Positions 33,018 through 41,738 of a DNA stretch of 64,000 bases are shown here, piece after piece. Position 1 is the first letter of the stretch. The number at the start of each line of letters is the position of its first letter. The position numbers were made by a program, and so were the translations under genes. The stretch is from NCBI RefSeq assembly GCF_036569345.1, contig NZ_DATCQT010000070.1, positions 36,039-100,038 of the forward strand. Reading direction: 5' to 3'. The notes under the pieces were generated by a model. It was not told the DNA's origin. It worked only from the letters and a program-made list of their open reading frames with translations, and ran no database searches. Origin of the DNA: Clostridium_AD sp036569345 (lineage in GTDB: Bacteria; Bacillota; Clostridia; Clostridiales; Clostridiaceae).

Positions 33018-33046
33018 TTGAGATTTAACCAAAAGTGTTATATAAT
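33018..33046 (+). promoter_or_regulatory. Candidate sigma-A promoter of the 33342 gene
   Basis: TTGAGA (33018-33023), 17 bp, TATAAT (33041-33046). It would give a leader of about 290 nt. The rest of 33047-33341 contains only the RBS GGGAGGGG before ATG 33342. Confidence 0.6.
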
Positions 33047-33341
33047 ATAAATAACGTGAACTTTGTGTAAATAGGGTGAAATCGTCAGAATATTATAAAA
33101 AAAATGAAAATCTGGTAGAAGAATGAAATGATTTTAACAGAGATCATAAACACATTGAAGTCTTTAATTACTATGTTACTACAAAACTTAATTTAGTTTT
33201 ATAGTAACAAAAAAATGGCTCTCTAGGGGGTGTAGTTAAAGAAAAATAAATTGTATTCTTTGAAAGAAGAAGACGATCACAATTAGGTTTTTATTTTCAA
33301 AAAATAAAAAACATATACCAATATGGGAGGGGACAAAACAC

Positions 33342-35144
33342 ATGATACAAATCAAAAAAACACTAAGCATATTTATGGCAGCGGTATTTGTAATGGCCGG
33401 ATTATTAGGTAACATTACAGCAAACGCAGCTGCACTGGCTATTCCAACAATTAATTTCGTTGGATTAGATCATACACCACTAGTTGCTGGGGATAAAGAA
33501 GCATTAACAGTAACTGCAGTTAATTATGTGGGAAATGTACAATACGCAGCATATATTAAAGTTGCTAATGTATGGACTAAATTAAGTGGATATGGCGTAC
33601 CTGTAGATTCAAAAACACCATATGTGTTACCAAAAACAAAAGCACTTTTAGCTGGAAAATACCCAGTTACAGTTTATGTAAGAAAAGCTAATGTAGTAGG
33701 TGCTAAATCAAGCGTATTTGCTGATTATGATACTACTTATTCATTAGCACTTAATTGTGTAGCTAAAAATACTAGCAGCATATACGTTGCTGGAAATGCA
33801 GAATGCCCAGTTGAAGGATTGAAATTAAATTTCAACGGAATTGATAACATAGGTGGAAAGGTTGGACCATACCTTTATCAACTATTCTCTATGAATACAG
33901 CAACAGGAGTATGGTCAACAGTATCAAGCGATTATTCTGCAAGTCCTTCATATACATTCGCAGCAGCAGGAAATTATATCGTTGTAGCACATGTTAAAAC
34001 AGCAACTTCAACAAAAGCTTATGAAGCAGTAAAAGTATTTAACGTAACTGTTAAAGACGATGTACCTGCAACAGTAGGTGTAACTTCAGTAATTTTAAAT
34101 AAAACAACAGATGCTTTAAAAGTAGGTGCAACAGATACTTTAGTAGCTACTGTTAATCCAGCAGCTGCAACAAACAAAGCTGTAACTTACAAATCTTCAG
34201 ATGCTACAGTAGCATCAGTAGATGCTACAGGAAAAGTAACAGCATTAAAAGCTGGAATTGCAACAATCACAGTTACAACAGTAGACGGAAGCAAAATTGC
34301 AATATGCGCTGTTACTGTAACTACTCCAGTAGTAGTAGTACCAGTAACTGGAGTAACTTTAAATAAAACTACAGGTGATTTAACAGTAGCTGGAACAGAA
34401 AGTTTAGTAGCTACAGTGAATCCAACAACTGCAACAAACAAAGCTGTAACATATGCATCATCAGACGTTACAGTAGCAACAGTAGATGCTACAGGAAAAG
34501 TAACAGCAGTAAAAGCTGGAACTGCAACAATTACTGTTACAACAACAGACGCAAGCAAAACTGCAACATACGTTGTTACTGTTAAAGCTGCAGGAACAGT
34601 AGTAAATGTATTTACTACTACAGTTTTACACGCTACATTTGGAGCAACAGTAAACTTAACATTATCAGCTGATGGAGTTACAAACTTCCCAACAGCTACA
34701 CAATACCAAATATTTGATGGTGTAAAACCATTATCAAATCCAACTGTCGTAGGAACTAGTACAACAGTTTGGCCAGAAAAAATTGCAGGAGATTTAGTAA
34801 CTGTTAAATTAACTAATGCAGCTGGAACAGTAGTTGCAACAATAGATGCTAAATTAGGAGCAACAGGAACAATCGTAGTTGCACCTCCAGTAGAAGTAGT
34901 AATTAATGCAACAGTAAAAGCTGCTACATTTGGAGCAAACTTAACTGTTACTTCACCACTAGTTGGAGCAACTCAATATCAAGTATTTGATGGCACAACT
35001 GCAATAACAGCTATAACTGACTTAGGAAAAGTTAGAACAATTTTCCCAGTAAAAGCTGCTGGAGACATAGTTACAGTTAAATTATTAGATGCAACTGGAA
35101 CAGTAGTTGCAACAAAATTAGTAACTTTAGTAGCTGGTCTTTAG
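33342..35144 (+). CDS. Secreted Ig-repeat surface (S-layer-like) protein
   Basis: 600 aa. Signal peptide about 1-29 (ITANA-A). About 35-245 are two beta-rich segments without a family name I recognise. Two strongly similar Big_2 domains follow at about 247-330 and 332-420 (VTSVILNKTTDALKVGATDT; VTGVTLNKTTGDLTVAGTES). The C-terminal third has two related repeats with TFGA-N/V-LT and TQYQ-I/V-FDG (about 430-520 and 523-600). There are no SLH, CWB2 or LPXTG anchors and no shared GTVVIG domain. Codon use is A/T-ending and very regular, as expected for abundant protein. Preceded by at least four promoter elements, so it is probably very highly expressed. Confidence 0.72.
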   Translation: MIQIKKTLSIFMAAVFVMAGLLGNITANAAALAIPTINFVGLDHTPLVAGDKEALTVTAVNYVGNVQYAAYIKVANVWTKLSGYGVPVDSKTPYVLPKTKALLAGKYPVTVYVRKANVVGAKSSVFADYDTTYSLALNCVAKNTSSIYVAGNAECPVEGLKLNFNGIDNIGGKVGPYLYQLFSMNTATGVWSTVSSDYSASPSYTFAAAGNYIVVAHVKTATSTKAYEAVKVFNVTVKDDVPATVGVTSVILNKTTDALKVGATDTLVATVNPAAATNKAVTYKSSDATVASVDATGKVTALKAGIATITVTTVDGSKIAICAVTVTTPVVVVPVTGVTLNKTTGDLTVAGTESLVATVNPTTATNKAVTYASSDVTVATVDATGKVTAVKAGTATITVTTTDASKTATYVVTVKAAGTVVNVFTTTVLHATFGATVNLTLSADGVTNFPTATQYQIFDGVKPLSNPTVVGTSTTVWPEKIAGDLVTVKLTNAAGTVVATIDAKLGATGTIVVAPPVEVVINATVKAATFGANLTVTSPLVGATQYQVFDGTTAITAITDLGKVRTIFPVKAAGDIVTVKLLDATGTVVATKLVTLVAGL

Positions 35145-35171
35145 AAAAAAAGTTTTTAAAGAACTTTAAGG

Positions 35172-35205
35172 CCTAATTAGTATTTAATTGTTAAGTTTAA
35201 TTAGG
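35172..35205. promoter_or_regulatory. Inverted repeat between the two large surface genes
   Basis: CCTAATTA (35172-35179) and TAATTAGG (35198-35205) with an 18-bp AT-rich spacer, in the 114-bp gap before the 35259 gene. Could be a weak terminator/attenuator or an operator; no clear promoter was found in the gap, so the 35259 gene may be co-transcribed from upstream. Confidence 0.35.
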
Positions 35206-35258
35206 TCAATTAATTATAAATTAAAAAAATAAACAAAAATTTATGGAGGTAAATATAT

Positions 35259-38200
35259 ATGAATAAGAAAATTACAAGTTCAGTTCTTGCTGCTTTAATG
35301 GTTGCAGGATCAACATCTTTCACAGCATTTGCAGCAATGCCTAATGGTACTGTTGTAATAGGTAGCAAAGCTTTTGACTTAGTGTATGCAAATGATCCAG
35401 CAAATGCTTCTGTTATAGGAGCTGCATTACTTGCAGGTGGAGAAGTTTATGTTAAAGATTTCGGAGGACAATGGATTGACAATGCTACTGGCTTAGCAAT
35501 AGCAGCAACTATTATCCCAGCAGTAACTTATACTAATGCTGCAGGAACTACAAACTATAACCCTGGTGATGCTAATGTAACAGCAACAGTTGGAACAATA
35601 GCAGCTATTCCTGCTGTAACAGCAGCTGTTGGTACAACAGCTAATAATTTAGGATTACCTACAACTGTAGGTGTTACATTAAGTGATGCTACAACTGATT
35701 TCGCAAGCATTACTTGGGATACAACAGCATTTGATGGTACAAAAGTTGGAACAGTAATAGTAAATGGTACATTATCAGTACCAGCAGGAAAGACTTGGAC
35801 ATTAACTGCAGCTCAAAAAGCAGTAAGTGTAGCAGTTACAGTTGGCGCAGCTAAAATAACAGCAGCTTCAGTAAGTGCAATTAACAATTCAACAGTACAG
35901 ATATCTGGAATACCTACTTCAGTAACTGAAGCTAGTATAGCAGCGAAGAAAATCACTTTAACTTCAGGAGATGTAACATTAACGGGAACATATGTTCTTG
36001 CAAGTTTAACTTCTACTGGAAAAGCTAACTTCTTATTAGATGCAAGCAAAAAGTTAACTGATGCTAGTACTTATGTTGTAAGTTCAGATTGGGCAGAATT
36101 TACTACAAATAGTTTTGTAGCTAAAGTTGTATCAGCTTATACAAATACATTTGATAAGATAACTACTAGCGTATCAGCTGGAACAACATCAAGTCTTTAT
36201 TTTACCGCTAAGAATCAGTACAACGAAGTTATTAATACCGCTAATTTAGCAAATGTAAAAACAACTGTTACCGTAAATGGAATGCCATTAACGGCAACTA
36301 CAGAATACACAGTATCAGCTTCAGGTGAAAAGGTTGTAGTAGCCATTTTAAGATTAACAAAAGAAAATGATATAGTATCTGTTAAATTTGATACTTATGA
36401 TCAAGCACCATTGGCTACTGATGCTAAAGTTATTGCAACTTCATCAGCAACTTACACAGTTTTAAAAGCATCTACTACTGGAGCAGTTCCAACTACTATA
36501 ACAAGTGTTGCTGGAACATATGCAAATGCAGTAAATGATCATAAATTAGGAGATCCTGCAACAGAAGTATTACCAACAGATAGTATTAAGTTAACTGCTG
36601 ATGTTAGAGACCAGTACAACAATCCTGTAACAAGCGTTTCAACAGGTAATTTAATACGTTGGGTAGTAACTTCAGGAAGCGATTGTTTAGTAGCAGATAT
36701 TACAGGTGACACAAATGTGAATACTGTACTATTTACAGCTGCAAAGGCTGGAATTGTTACAATTGATGCTTATAATATAGCAAATGGTACTAAGTCAACA
36801 TATACAGTAACAATAGGAGCTTCAAAGCTTTCAGCTATAACTGCAGTTTCAGAAAGTGCATCAACTACTTATAATCAAGAGGATATAATTGCACAAAGAA
36901 TATCTGCTAATAGTGGAGCAGTATTAGCTCCAGAAATGATAAAATATAATGTTGTTTCTAAAACAACTGGAGTTGTAGCAAGCGATGTTACTATAACAAC
37001 TTCTGTAAGAGCTAAGGATGATACAACTGATTCATCTAAGAAAAAGGGAGATGTATTAGTAACTGTTAATAGTCTTAAATCTGGTACATTTGAAATTACT
37101 CCTTTTGTTGGAACATCATTTACAGATACTAATGCTATAAAAGCTGGTATGTTTACAGTTGCAACTACAGCTAATCCTAAAGTAACTTCTGTAGATCCAA
37201 TTGCTGTCCCAGCATTAAAAGTTGCAACAACAACAAAAGTTGGAGTTGTAGCAAGAAATACTCATGGTGAAGTAGTTACATTAGCTTCAAGTGCAGTAAA
37301 TGTTCAAATATATAAAGATGGTGCAGTTTCATCTGCTCTTACTGTATCCCAACTTGATTCTCTAGGTGCAGCAACTACAACTAATGTTAAACAATTAGGA
37401 CTTTTAGCTTCAGCTGCTGGCAACTATGTTGTTAGAGTATCATTAGTTGGTTCAACAACATTCTATGATATTCCAGTTGTAGCAGAGAAAACTGTTCTTA
37501 CTACAATAGATGCAGGTGTTGACATAACAAGTGGAGTAATAGCTGGTCAAATAAATGGTGTCAATGCTGACGCAACATATAAAGTGGTTGCAGTAAAAGA
37601 CAATAAAGGAGACTTAATAACTCCTGATCTTGGTACAGCAAAAGGCCAATTATCAGCAACTATTGCTAAACAAAGTGGAGATGTAGATACTTTCGTTTTA
37701 CCAACTGTAGGTTTAGTTTATTATAAGACTGTAAGTGGTAAATTGACAGAAACAACTGTTAAGGCTGATGCTGAGGGTATAGCATTAAAAATTGATGCTA
37801 ATCTTGCTACAACACCAGTAAATGTTGATAAGAATGTTGCTGTAACTATAACAAATAATGGTTTAACTTCAGATGCAACTTTAGTAACTGGTTCATTAAA
37901 TGTTATTGTAAAACAAGCAAGAGTATTAAAAGTTCTTGATGCTAAGGAAACTGCATTATATGTTGGGCTTAATGGTACAGCTACTGTTGATGTATCTACT
38001 AAAGATCAATATGGTGATTTCTTTGCTGTGAATCCAACTACAGATTTAACATTTGTAAGCAGTGATGCTTCAATAGCTAATGAATCAGCTTATGTAGGAA
38101 TGGTTGATATTAAAGGTGTTGCTACAACAGATGTTACTAAGGCTGTTGCATACAGATTTAATGTAGCTGGATATAAATCAGGTACAGTAAATCTAGATGT

Positions 38201-39281
38201 TAAATCAGGTACAACACTAAAAGATACAGTTTCAGTAAATGTTGCACCGGCTTCATCATTAGTATCATCAATTCAATTAGTAAATAGCAAGTTAAATGCA
38301 GATGGTACTTATGGATATAAAGTTCCAAATAATAGTGCAAATGCTGCTACATTTACTGTGAAGGCATTAAATGCAAGTGGAAATGTAGTTTCAATTAATT
38401 CAGCAGACATTGTGTGGACATCAAGTAATAGTACAGTTGCTACAGTTGTAAATGGTGTAGTATCAACAGTAACATCAAGAACAGCTACTGCTGATACTAA
38501 TGTTACTATAACAGCAGACGTATTTGGAGTTAAACAGTCAGTAGTATTAAATGTTGCTAAGGACGCTGCAGCTTTAGTTGATGGAACAACTGCTTTAACA
38601 AAAGCAGGTACAGTTACAGATTTAACTAAAATAGATGCAGATGCTACAACAGCTGGTATTCAAATAGCTCTTGATGGTAAAGTTACTGATGGAGAAAATG
38701 CAGATGGAACAATAACTCTTACATTTGCTGGTAAAGATCAGTTTGGAAATGCTACTTCTATAACAGCATTACCTGATGCTGCTATATCATACAATACTGA
38801 GGTTGCAAAAGTTGGACTAAGTGGAGATACAATAACAATTACTCCAGTATCTGTAGGTGCTACAAAGGTAAGACTTACAGTAGGAACTCAAGACATAACT
38901 GTTGATGTAAATATAGCTGATAAAGCAGTTGTTGAACAAGCAGCAAAAAATATTGCAGCAATTTCATCAATTGCAGCAGTAGTTGATGTAACAACTGATG
39001 GTTCAACAATAACATCTACTATAAAAACAGGACTAGGTGAAACTACTTTAGATAGTATCGCAACTATATCTAATTTAGTATCTGCTAATCTAGTTCCAAC
39101 AAGTGTAACAATAAATGGTGTTCAATACACAGATGTATTGAATAACGTTAATGAGATAAAAGCTGCTATAGTTACTTTAACTGGTGCTACTGATTTTGCA
39201 CATGTAACTTTATCACAACTTGTTAATAAGCCAATATCTATTACTGCTAATGGAACAACAATAAACTTAGCAGTAAAATAG
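35259..39281 (+). CDS. Large secreted surface-layer protein with N-terminal shared domain
   Basis: 1340 aa. Signal peptide 1-25 (TAFA-A), nearly identical to those of the 21350 and 40179 products. Residues about 27-100 are the shared surface domain (GTVVIGSKAFDLVYANDPAN, GGEVYVKDFGGQWIDN). The rest is a long series of beta-sandwich/Ig-like segments rich in Thr, Ala and Val with almost no cysteine, for example DQYNNPVTS, KDQYGDFFAV and GKDQFGNATS, motifs typical of invasin/Ig-like repeats, and a Big_2-like piece near residues 1045-1115. No SLH/CWB2/LPXTG anchor. This composition and its strong RBS (GGAGG) suit a major S-layer protein. A terminator follows. Confidence 0.75.
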   Translation: MNKKITSSVLAALMVAGSTSFTAFAAMPNGTVVIGSKAFDLVYANDPANASVIGAALLAGGEVYVKDFGGQWIDNATGLAIAATIIPAVTYTNAAGTTNYNPGDANVTATVGTIAAIPAVTAAVGTTANNLGLPTTVGVTLSDATTDFASITWDTTAFDGTKVGTVIVNGTLSVPAGKTWTLTAAQKAVSVAVTVGAAKITAASVSAINNSTVQISGIPTSVTEASIAAKKITLTSGDVTLTGTYVLASLTSTGKANFLLDASKKLTDASTYVVSSDWAEFTTNSFVAKVVSAYTNTFDKITTSVSAGTTSSLYFTAKNQYNEVINTANLANVKTTVTVNGMPLTATTEYTVSASGEKVVVAILRLTKENDIVSVKFDTYDQAPLATDAKVIATSSATYTVLKASTTGAVPTTITSVAGTYANAVNDHKLGDPATEVLPTDSIKLTADVRDQYNNPVTSVSTGNLIRWVVTSGSDCLVADITGDTNVNTVLFTAAKAGIVTIDAYNIANGTKSTYTVTIGASKLSAITAVSESASTTYNQEDIIAQRISANSGAVLAPEMIKYNVVSKTTGVVASDVTITTSVRAKDDTTDSSKKKGDVLVTVNSLKSGTFEITPFVGTSFTDTNAIKAGMFTVATTANPKVTSVDPIAVPALKVATTTKVGVVARNTHGEVVTLASSAVNVQIYKDGAVSSALTVSQLDSLGAATTTNVKQLGLLASAAGNYVVRVSLVGSTTFYDIPVVAEKTVLTTIDAGVDITSGVIAGQINGVNADATYKVVAVKDNKGDLITPDLGTAKGQLSATIAKQSGDVDTFVLPTVGLVYYKTVSGKLTETTVKADAEGIALKIDANLATTPVNVDKNVAVTITNNGLTSDATLVTGSLNVIVKQARVLKVLDAKETALYVGLNGTATVDVSTKDQYGDFFAVNPTTDLTFVSSDASIANESAYVGMVDIKGVATTDVTKAVAYRFNVAGYKSGTVNLDVKSGTTLKDTVSVNVAPASSLVSSIQLVNSKLNADGTYGYKVPNNSANAATFTVKALNASGNVVSINSADIVWTSSNSTVATVVNGVVSTVTSRTATADTNVTITADVFGVKQSVVLNVAKDAAALVDGTTALTKAGTVTDLTKIDADATTAGIQIALDGKVTDGENADGTITLTFAGKDQFGNATSITALPDAAISYNTEVAKVGLSGDTITITPVSVGATKVRLTVGTQDITVDVNIADKAVVEQAAKNIAAISSIAAVVDVTTDGSTITSTIKTGLGETTLDSIATISNLVSANLVPTSVTINGVQYTDVLNNVNEIKAAIVTLTGATDFAHVTLSQLVNKPISITANGTTINLAVK

Positions 39282-39321
39282 TAAAAGTTCAACAATTTAG
39301 GATAATGAGTAATTAAATAAT

Positions 39322-39360
39322 TAAAAGTCATCATATCTTTTGATATGGTGGCTTTTTTAG
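39322..39360 (+). terminator. Intrinsic terminator after the large surface gene
   Basis: AAAGTCATCATATC / GATATGGTGGCTTTTTT with loop TTTT; ends in a T-run 40-80 bp after the stop codon. Confidence 0.85.
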
Positions 39361-39407
39361 TTGCAGAAATAGTGGTAATTAAGTGGTGGTGAAAGAATGG
39401 AATAACA

Positions 39408-39436
39408 TTGCTTCGTTATCACATATAAGCTATAAT
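39408..39436 (+). promoter_or_regulatory. Candidate sigma-A promoter of the 39509 gene
   Basis: TTGCTT (39408-39413), 17 bp, TATAAT (39431-39436), 72 bp before the start codon. Confidence 0.5.
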
Positions 39437-39508
39437 TTACACGTTATATTATATTATATTTTATAGGGTTATAGGTTGTAGAGTCAGTTGCATAGGAGGA
39501 ATAATAAA

Positions 39509-39883
39509 ATGAAAAACAAAAAAATTATAACTGGTATTTTAGCTTTGATTATAATAGTGATAGCAACAGTAGTAATAATATTAAATTTATCTAAGGTAAC
39601 ATATACTAAAGAGTTTAGATATCTTCCTAAATATAAGAATATGTTAGTAAATAAATTTGAGCCATCAAAGGGTGAACAACTTGGTAATGCTGTTTATTAT
39701 GTATCAAATGGAGATTATGAAAAATACTTAACTAAATATCAAAAGGTCTTAGAAAAAGATGGTTGGAAGATAACGGTGGATAAAAAGCCAGTAAGCATAA
39801 AGACGACTAAGGAAAAGCATATAGCAACAATTAATGTAGTTAATGCAGATAAAAAACTCATGATACTTATATGGACTAAATAA
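39509..39883 (+). CDS. Small single-pass membrane protein, unrecognised
   Basis: 124 aa. A short positive N-terminus (MKNKK), one transmembrane helix (about residues 6-27, IITGILALIIIVIATVVIIL), then an extracytoplasmic domain of about 95 residues with many Lys and Tyr (FRYLPKYKNMLVNKFEPSKG, YEKYLTKYQKVLEKDGW). I do not recognise a family. ATG 39509 is chosen because AGGAGG (39494-39499) lies nine bases upstream; the in-frame ATG at 39488 precedes the RBS. Between two surface-protein genes but with its own promoter and terminator. Confidence 0.65.
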   Translation: MKNKKIITGILALIIIVIATVVIILNLSKVTYTKEFRYLPKYKNMLVNKFEPSKGEQLGNAVYYVSNGDYEKYLTKYQKVLEKDGWKITVDKKPVSIKTTKEKHIATINVVNADKKLMILIWTK

Positions 39884-39909
39884 AGTAAAAATAAATTTCC
39901 AGGTATTGA

Positions 39910-39952
39910 GAGAAGAGAGAACCGTCGTAATGGCGGTTCTCTCTTATTTTTT
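39910..39952 (+). terminator. Intrinsic terminator after the small membrane protein gene
   Basis: AAGAGAGAACCGTC-GTAAT-GGCGGTTCTCTCTT followed by ATTTTTT: long GC-containing stem and T-run. Confidence 0.9.
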
Positions 39953-40020
39953 AATAATAGTGAAAATATGTGCTAAAAACATACATGAATGGAGATTTAA
40001 ACATAAAATTTTTATAAAAG

Positions 40021-40050
40021 TGCAACTAAATTGCGGTGATTGTCGTTATA
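40021..40050 (+). promoter_or_regulatory. ECF-sigma-like promoter, copy F, upstream of the 40179 gene
   Basis: TGCAAC (40021-40026), 17 bp, CGTTATA (40044-40050) + TAAGTGTAA. Spacer sequence is unlike that of copies B-D, so the conserved parts are the two boxes and the flanks. Confidence 0.65.
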
Positions 40051-40178
40051 TAAGTGTAAAATATGAAAATCTATCTACAAAATTATAATTTTTAAAGAAA
40101 TAAAATCTTAATTAATATTTAATTAAGGGATCTAATAATAAATATCATAATCAAACCAAAAAAATGGAGGAATAAATA

Positions 40179-40907
40179 ATGAATAAGAAATTTATAAGCA
40201 CAGTTCTCGCTGCTTTAATGATAGCAGGATCAACATCTTTTACAACTTTTGCTGCAATGAATAAAGGTACAGTGGTAATAGGTAACAAAGCATTTGACTT
40301 AGGGTATGCTAATGACCCATTAAATGCAAACGAAATTACTAATGCACTAGTTACAGGTGGAGATGTTTATGTTAAAGATTTTAGTGGAGAATGGATAGAC
40401 AATAATAACGGAGAAACTGTTGCTGCAAGTCTTATACCAGCTGTGGTTTACAAGAGTGCTACTGGGACAGTTATCTTTGATGCACATGATACAGACACAG
40501 GTTCGACAGTGCCAGATATAATTGCACCAGTTCTTAACAAAGTGTCGTTCACTATTGGACAACCTATTATAGCTAATAAAGATGCTAATGGTGATTATAA
40601 GGTGTCCCTAGCTGGTTTAAACAGTACTGATATGTTTACTACATTAACCTTAAATGCTAGTGAGAAAACTACTATAGAAATTAACTTTATGGGAGTGTCT
40701 CAAGCTGTTACAACAAATGATTCTGGTGAAGTTACTATTAATGTTGCTGATCTACTTGGAACATATGATCCTCAAAAAAATGGCATCTCAGTAGCAACTT
40801 TAAAAAATATTCTTGCATCTGTTGGGGGAACTGCCAAAGTAAATGGAACACTTACAGATACCTCAGGAAACATAAAAACAATAATAATCACTATTTCTGC
40901 TAACTAA
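40179..40907 (+). CDS. Small secreted protein with the shared surface domain
   Basis: 242 aa. Signal peptide 1-25 (TTFA-A); shared surface domain at about 27-100 (GTVVIGNKAFDLGYANDP, GGDVYVKDFSGEWIDN, AASLIPAVVYKSATG). A linker with an acidic DAHDTDTG is followed by a single C-terminal beta-rich domain (about 115-242; IIAPVLNKVSFTIGQ, TLTLNASEKTTIEI). Thus it is the minimal form of the family: signal peptide, shared domain and one extra module. RBS ATGGAGGAA precedes the start. Its promoter is of the ECF-like type shared with the 33342 locus. No anchor motif of a known class. Confidence 0.72.
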   Translation: MNKKFISTVLAALMIAGSTSFTTFAAMNKGTVVIGNKAFDLGYANDPLNANEITNALVTGGDVYVKDFSGEWIDNNNGETVAASLIPAVVYKSATGTVIFDAHDTDTGSTVPDIIAPVLNKVSFTIGQPIIANKDANGDYKVSLAGLNSTDMFTTLTLNASEKTTIEINFMGVSQAVTTNDSGEVTINVADLLGTYDPQKNGISVATLKNILASVGGTAKVNGTLTDTSGNIKTIIITISAN

Positions 40908-40961
40908 ATTCGTAAGGAAAAATTAAGAAAATATTGTAGAATAACATCATTTTGTAATAAA

Positions 40962-40995
40962 CATTATTTACCTCAGAAGTAAATAATGATATAAT
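40962..40995 (+). promoter_or_regulatory. Promoter of the exopolysaccharide locus with overlapping inverted repeat
   Basis: Sigma-A-like TTTACC (40967-40972), 17 bp, TATAAT (40990-40995). Perfect 10-bp arms CATTATTTAC (40962-40971) and GTAAATAATG (40979-40988) with a 7-bp spacer (CTCAGAA) cover the -35 and the spacer. A dimeric repressor bound there would block transcription of the cps/eps genes. Confidence 0.7.
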
Positions 40996-41030
40996 ATGGA
41001 CATATGATTTTTTACTAGGAGGAACAGCAG

Positions 41031-41726
41031 ATGAATGAAGAAATAGAGGTCAGTTTTGAAGATTATCTTACAATAATAAAAGAAAGGATATGGTTAATAG
41101 TTTCAATAACGCTTGCAGCTGTAATAATAGCAGGGATATTAAGTTTTTTTGTTATAAAACCAACCTATCAAGCAAGCACAAGTATAATAGTGGGTAAACC
41201 ACAGATCACAGACAAACAAGACTCACAATTAAATAGTGATGTAACGATGTATCAAAATTTACTTGTAACCTATAGTGAAATTGCTAAATCCGATTTAGTA
41301 GCACAAGGTGCTTTGAATAGTTTAAAAAGTAATCTAACAATGGATCAGATCAAAAGTAGTATTACGGTTACTCCTAAAACTGGAACTCAAATTCTAATAA
41401 TTACAGCTAAAAGTAAAAATCCAGAAGAGGTATTTAATATTGTAAATGCTATTTCAACCTCCTTTATAGAATCTTCAAAAAAGGTTTATCCTACCGGTGG
41501 AGATATACAAGTAATGGATAAGGCTGTTATTCCAGTGAATCCTATTAGCCCTAATAAGATATTAAACCTAGCAATTGCCTTTTTCCTGGGATTAATGATT
41601 TCGCTTGGAGTTGTGTTTCTCCTCGAATACTTGGATGACACTATAAAAACTGAAAGTGATGTAGAAAAATACTTAGGATTACCAGTTTTAGGAGTAATAC
41701 CTAAAATGGTAGAAGATAAAAAATAA
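41031..41726 (+). CDS. Polysaccharide chain-length/kinase-activator protein (Wzz/CpsC/YveK type)
   Basis: 231 aa with two transmembrane helices: about 19-41 (IWLIVSITLAAVIIAGILSF) and 178-200 (LNLAIAFFLGLMISLGVVFLLEYL), bracketing an extracytoplasmic domain. The Wzz N-terminal motif SFEDYLTIIKERIWLI and the Pro-rich PVNPISPNKILN before the second helix are typical. In Firmicutes this protein activates the CpsD kinase, encoded two genes downstream, and sets polymer length. RBS AGGAGGAA precedes ATG 41031. First gene of the polysaccharide locus. Confidence 0.9.
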   Translation: MNEEIEVSFEDYLTIIKERIWLIVSITLAAVIIAGILSFFVIKPTYQASTSIIVGKPQITDKQDSQLNSDVTMYQNLLVTYSEIAKSDLVAQGALNSLKSNLTMDQIKSSITVTPKTGTQILIITAKSKNPEEVFNIVNAISTSFIESSKKVYPTGGDIQVMDKAVIPVNPISPNKILNLAIAFFLGLMISLGVVFLLEYLDDTIKTESDVEKYLGLPVLGVIPKMVEDKK

Positions 41727-41738
41727 GAAGGTGTCAGG

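Noticed and set aside
33031..33050. Fifth ECF-like promoter copy at AGTGTTATATAA
   Set aside because: The -10-like box is similar but there is no TGCAAC-like box 17 bp upstream; the site is better explained as the -10 of TTGAGA-N17-TATAAT.
39906..40088. 60-codon plus-strand frame between surface genes
   Set aside because: It consists of the terminator hairpin at 39910-39952 and the ECF-like promoter at 40021-40050; no RBS.
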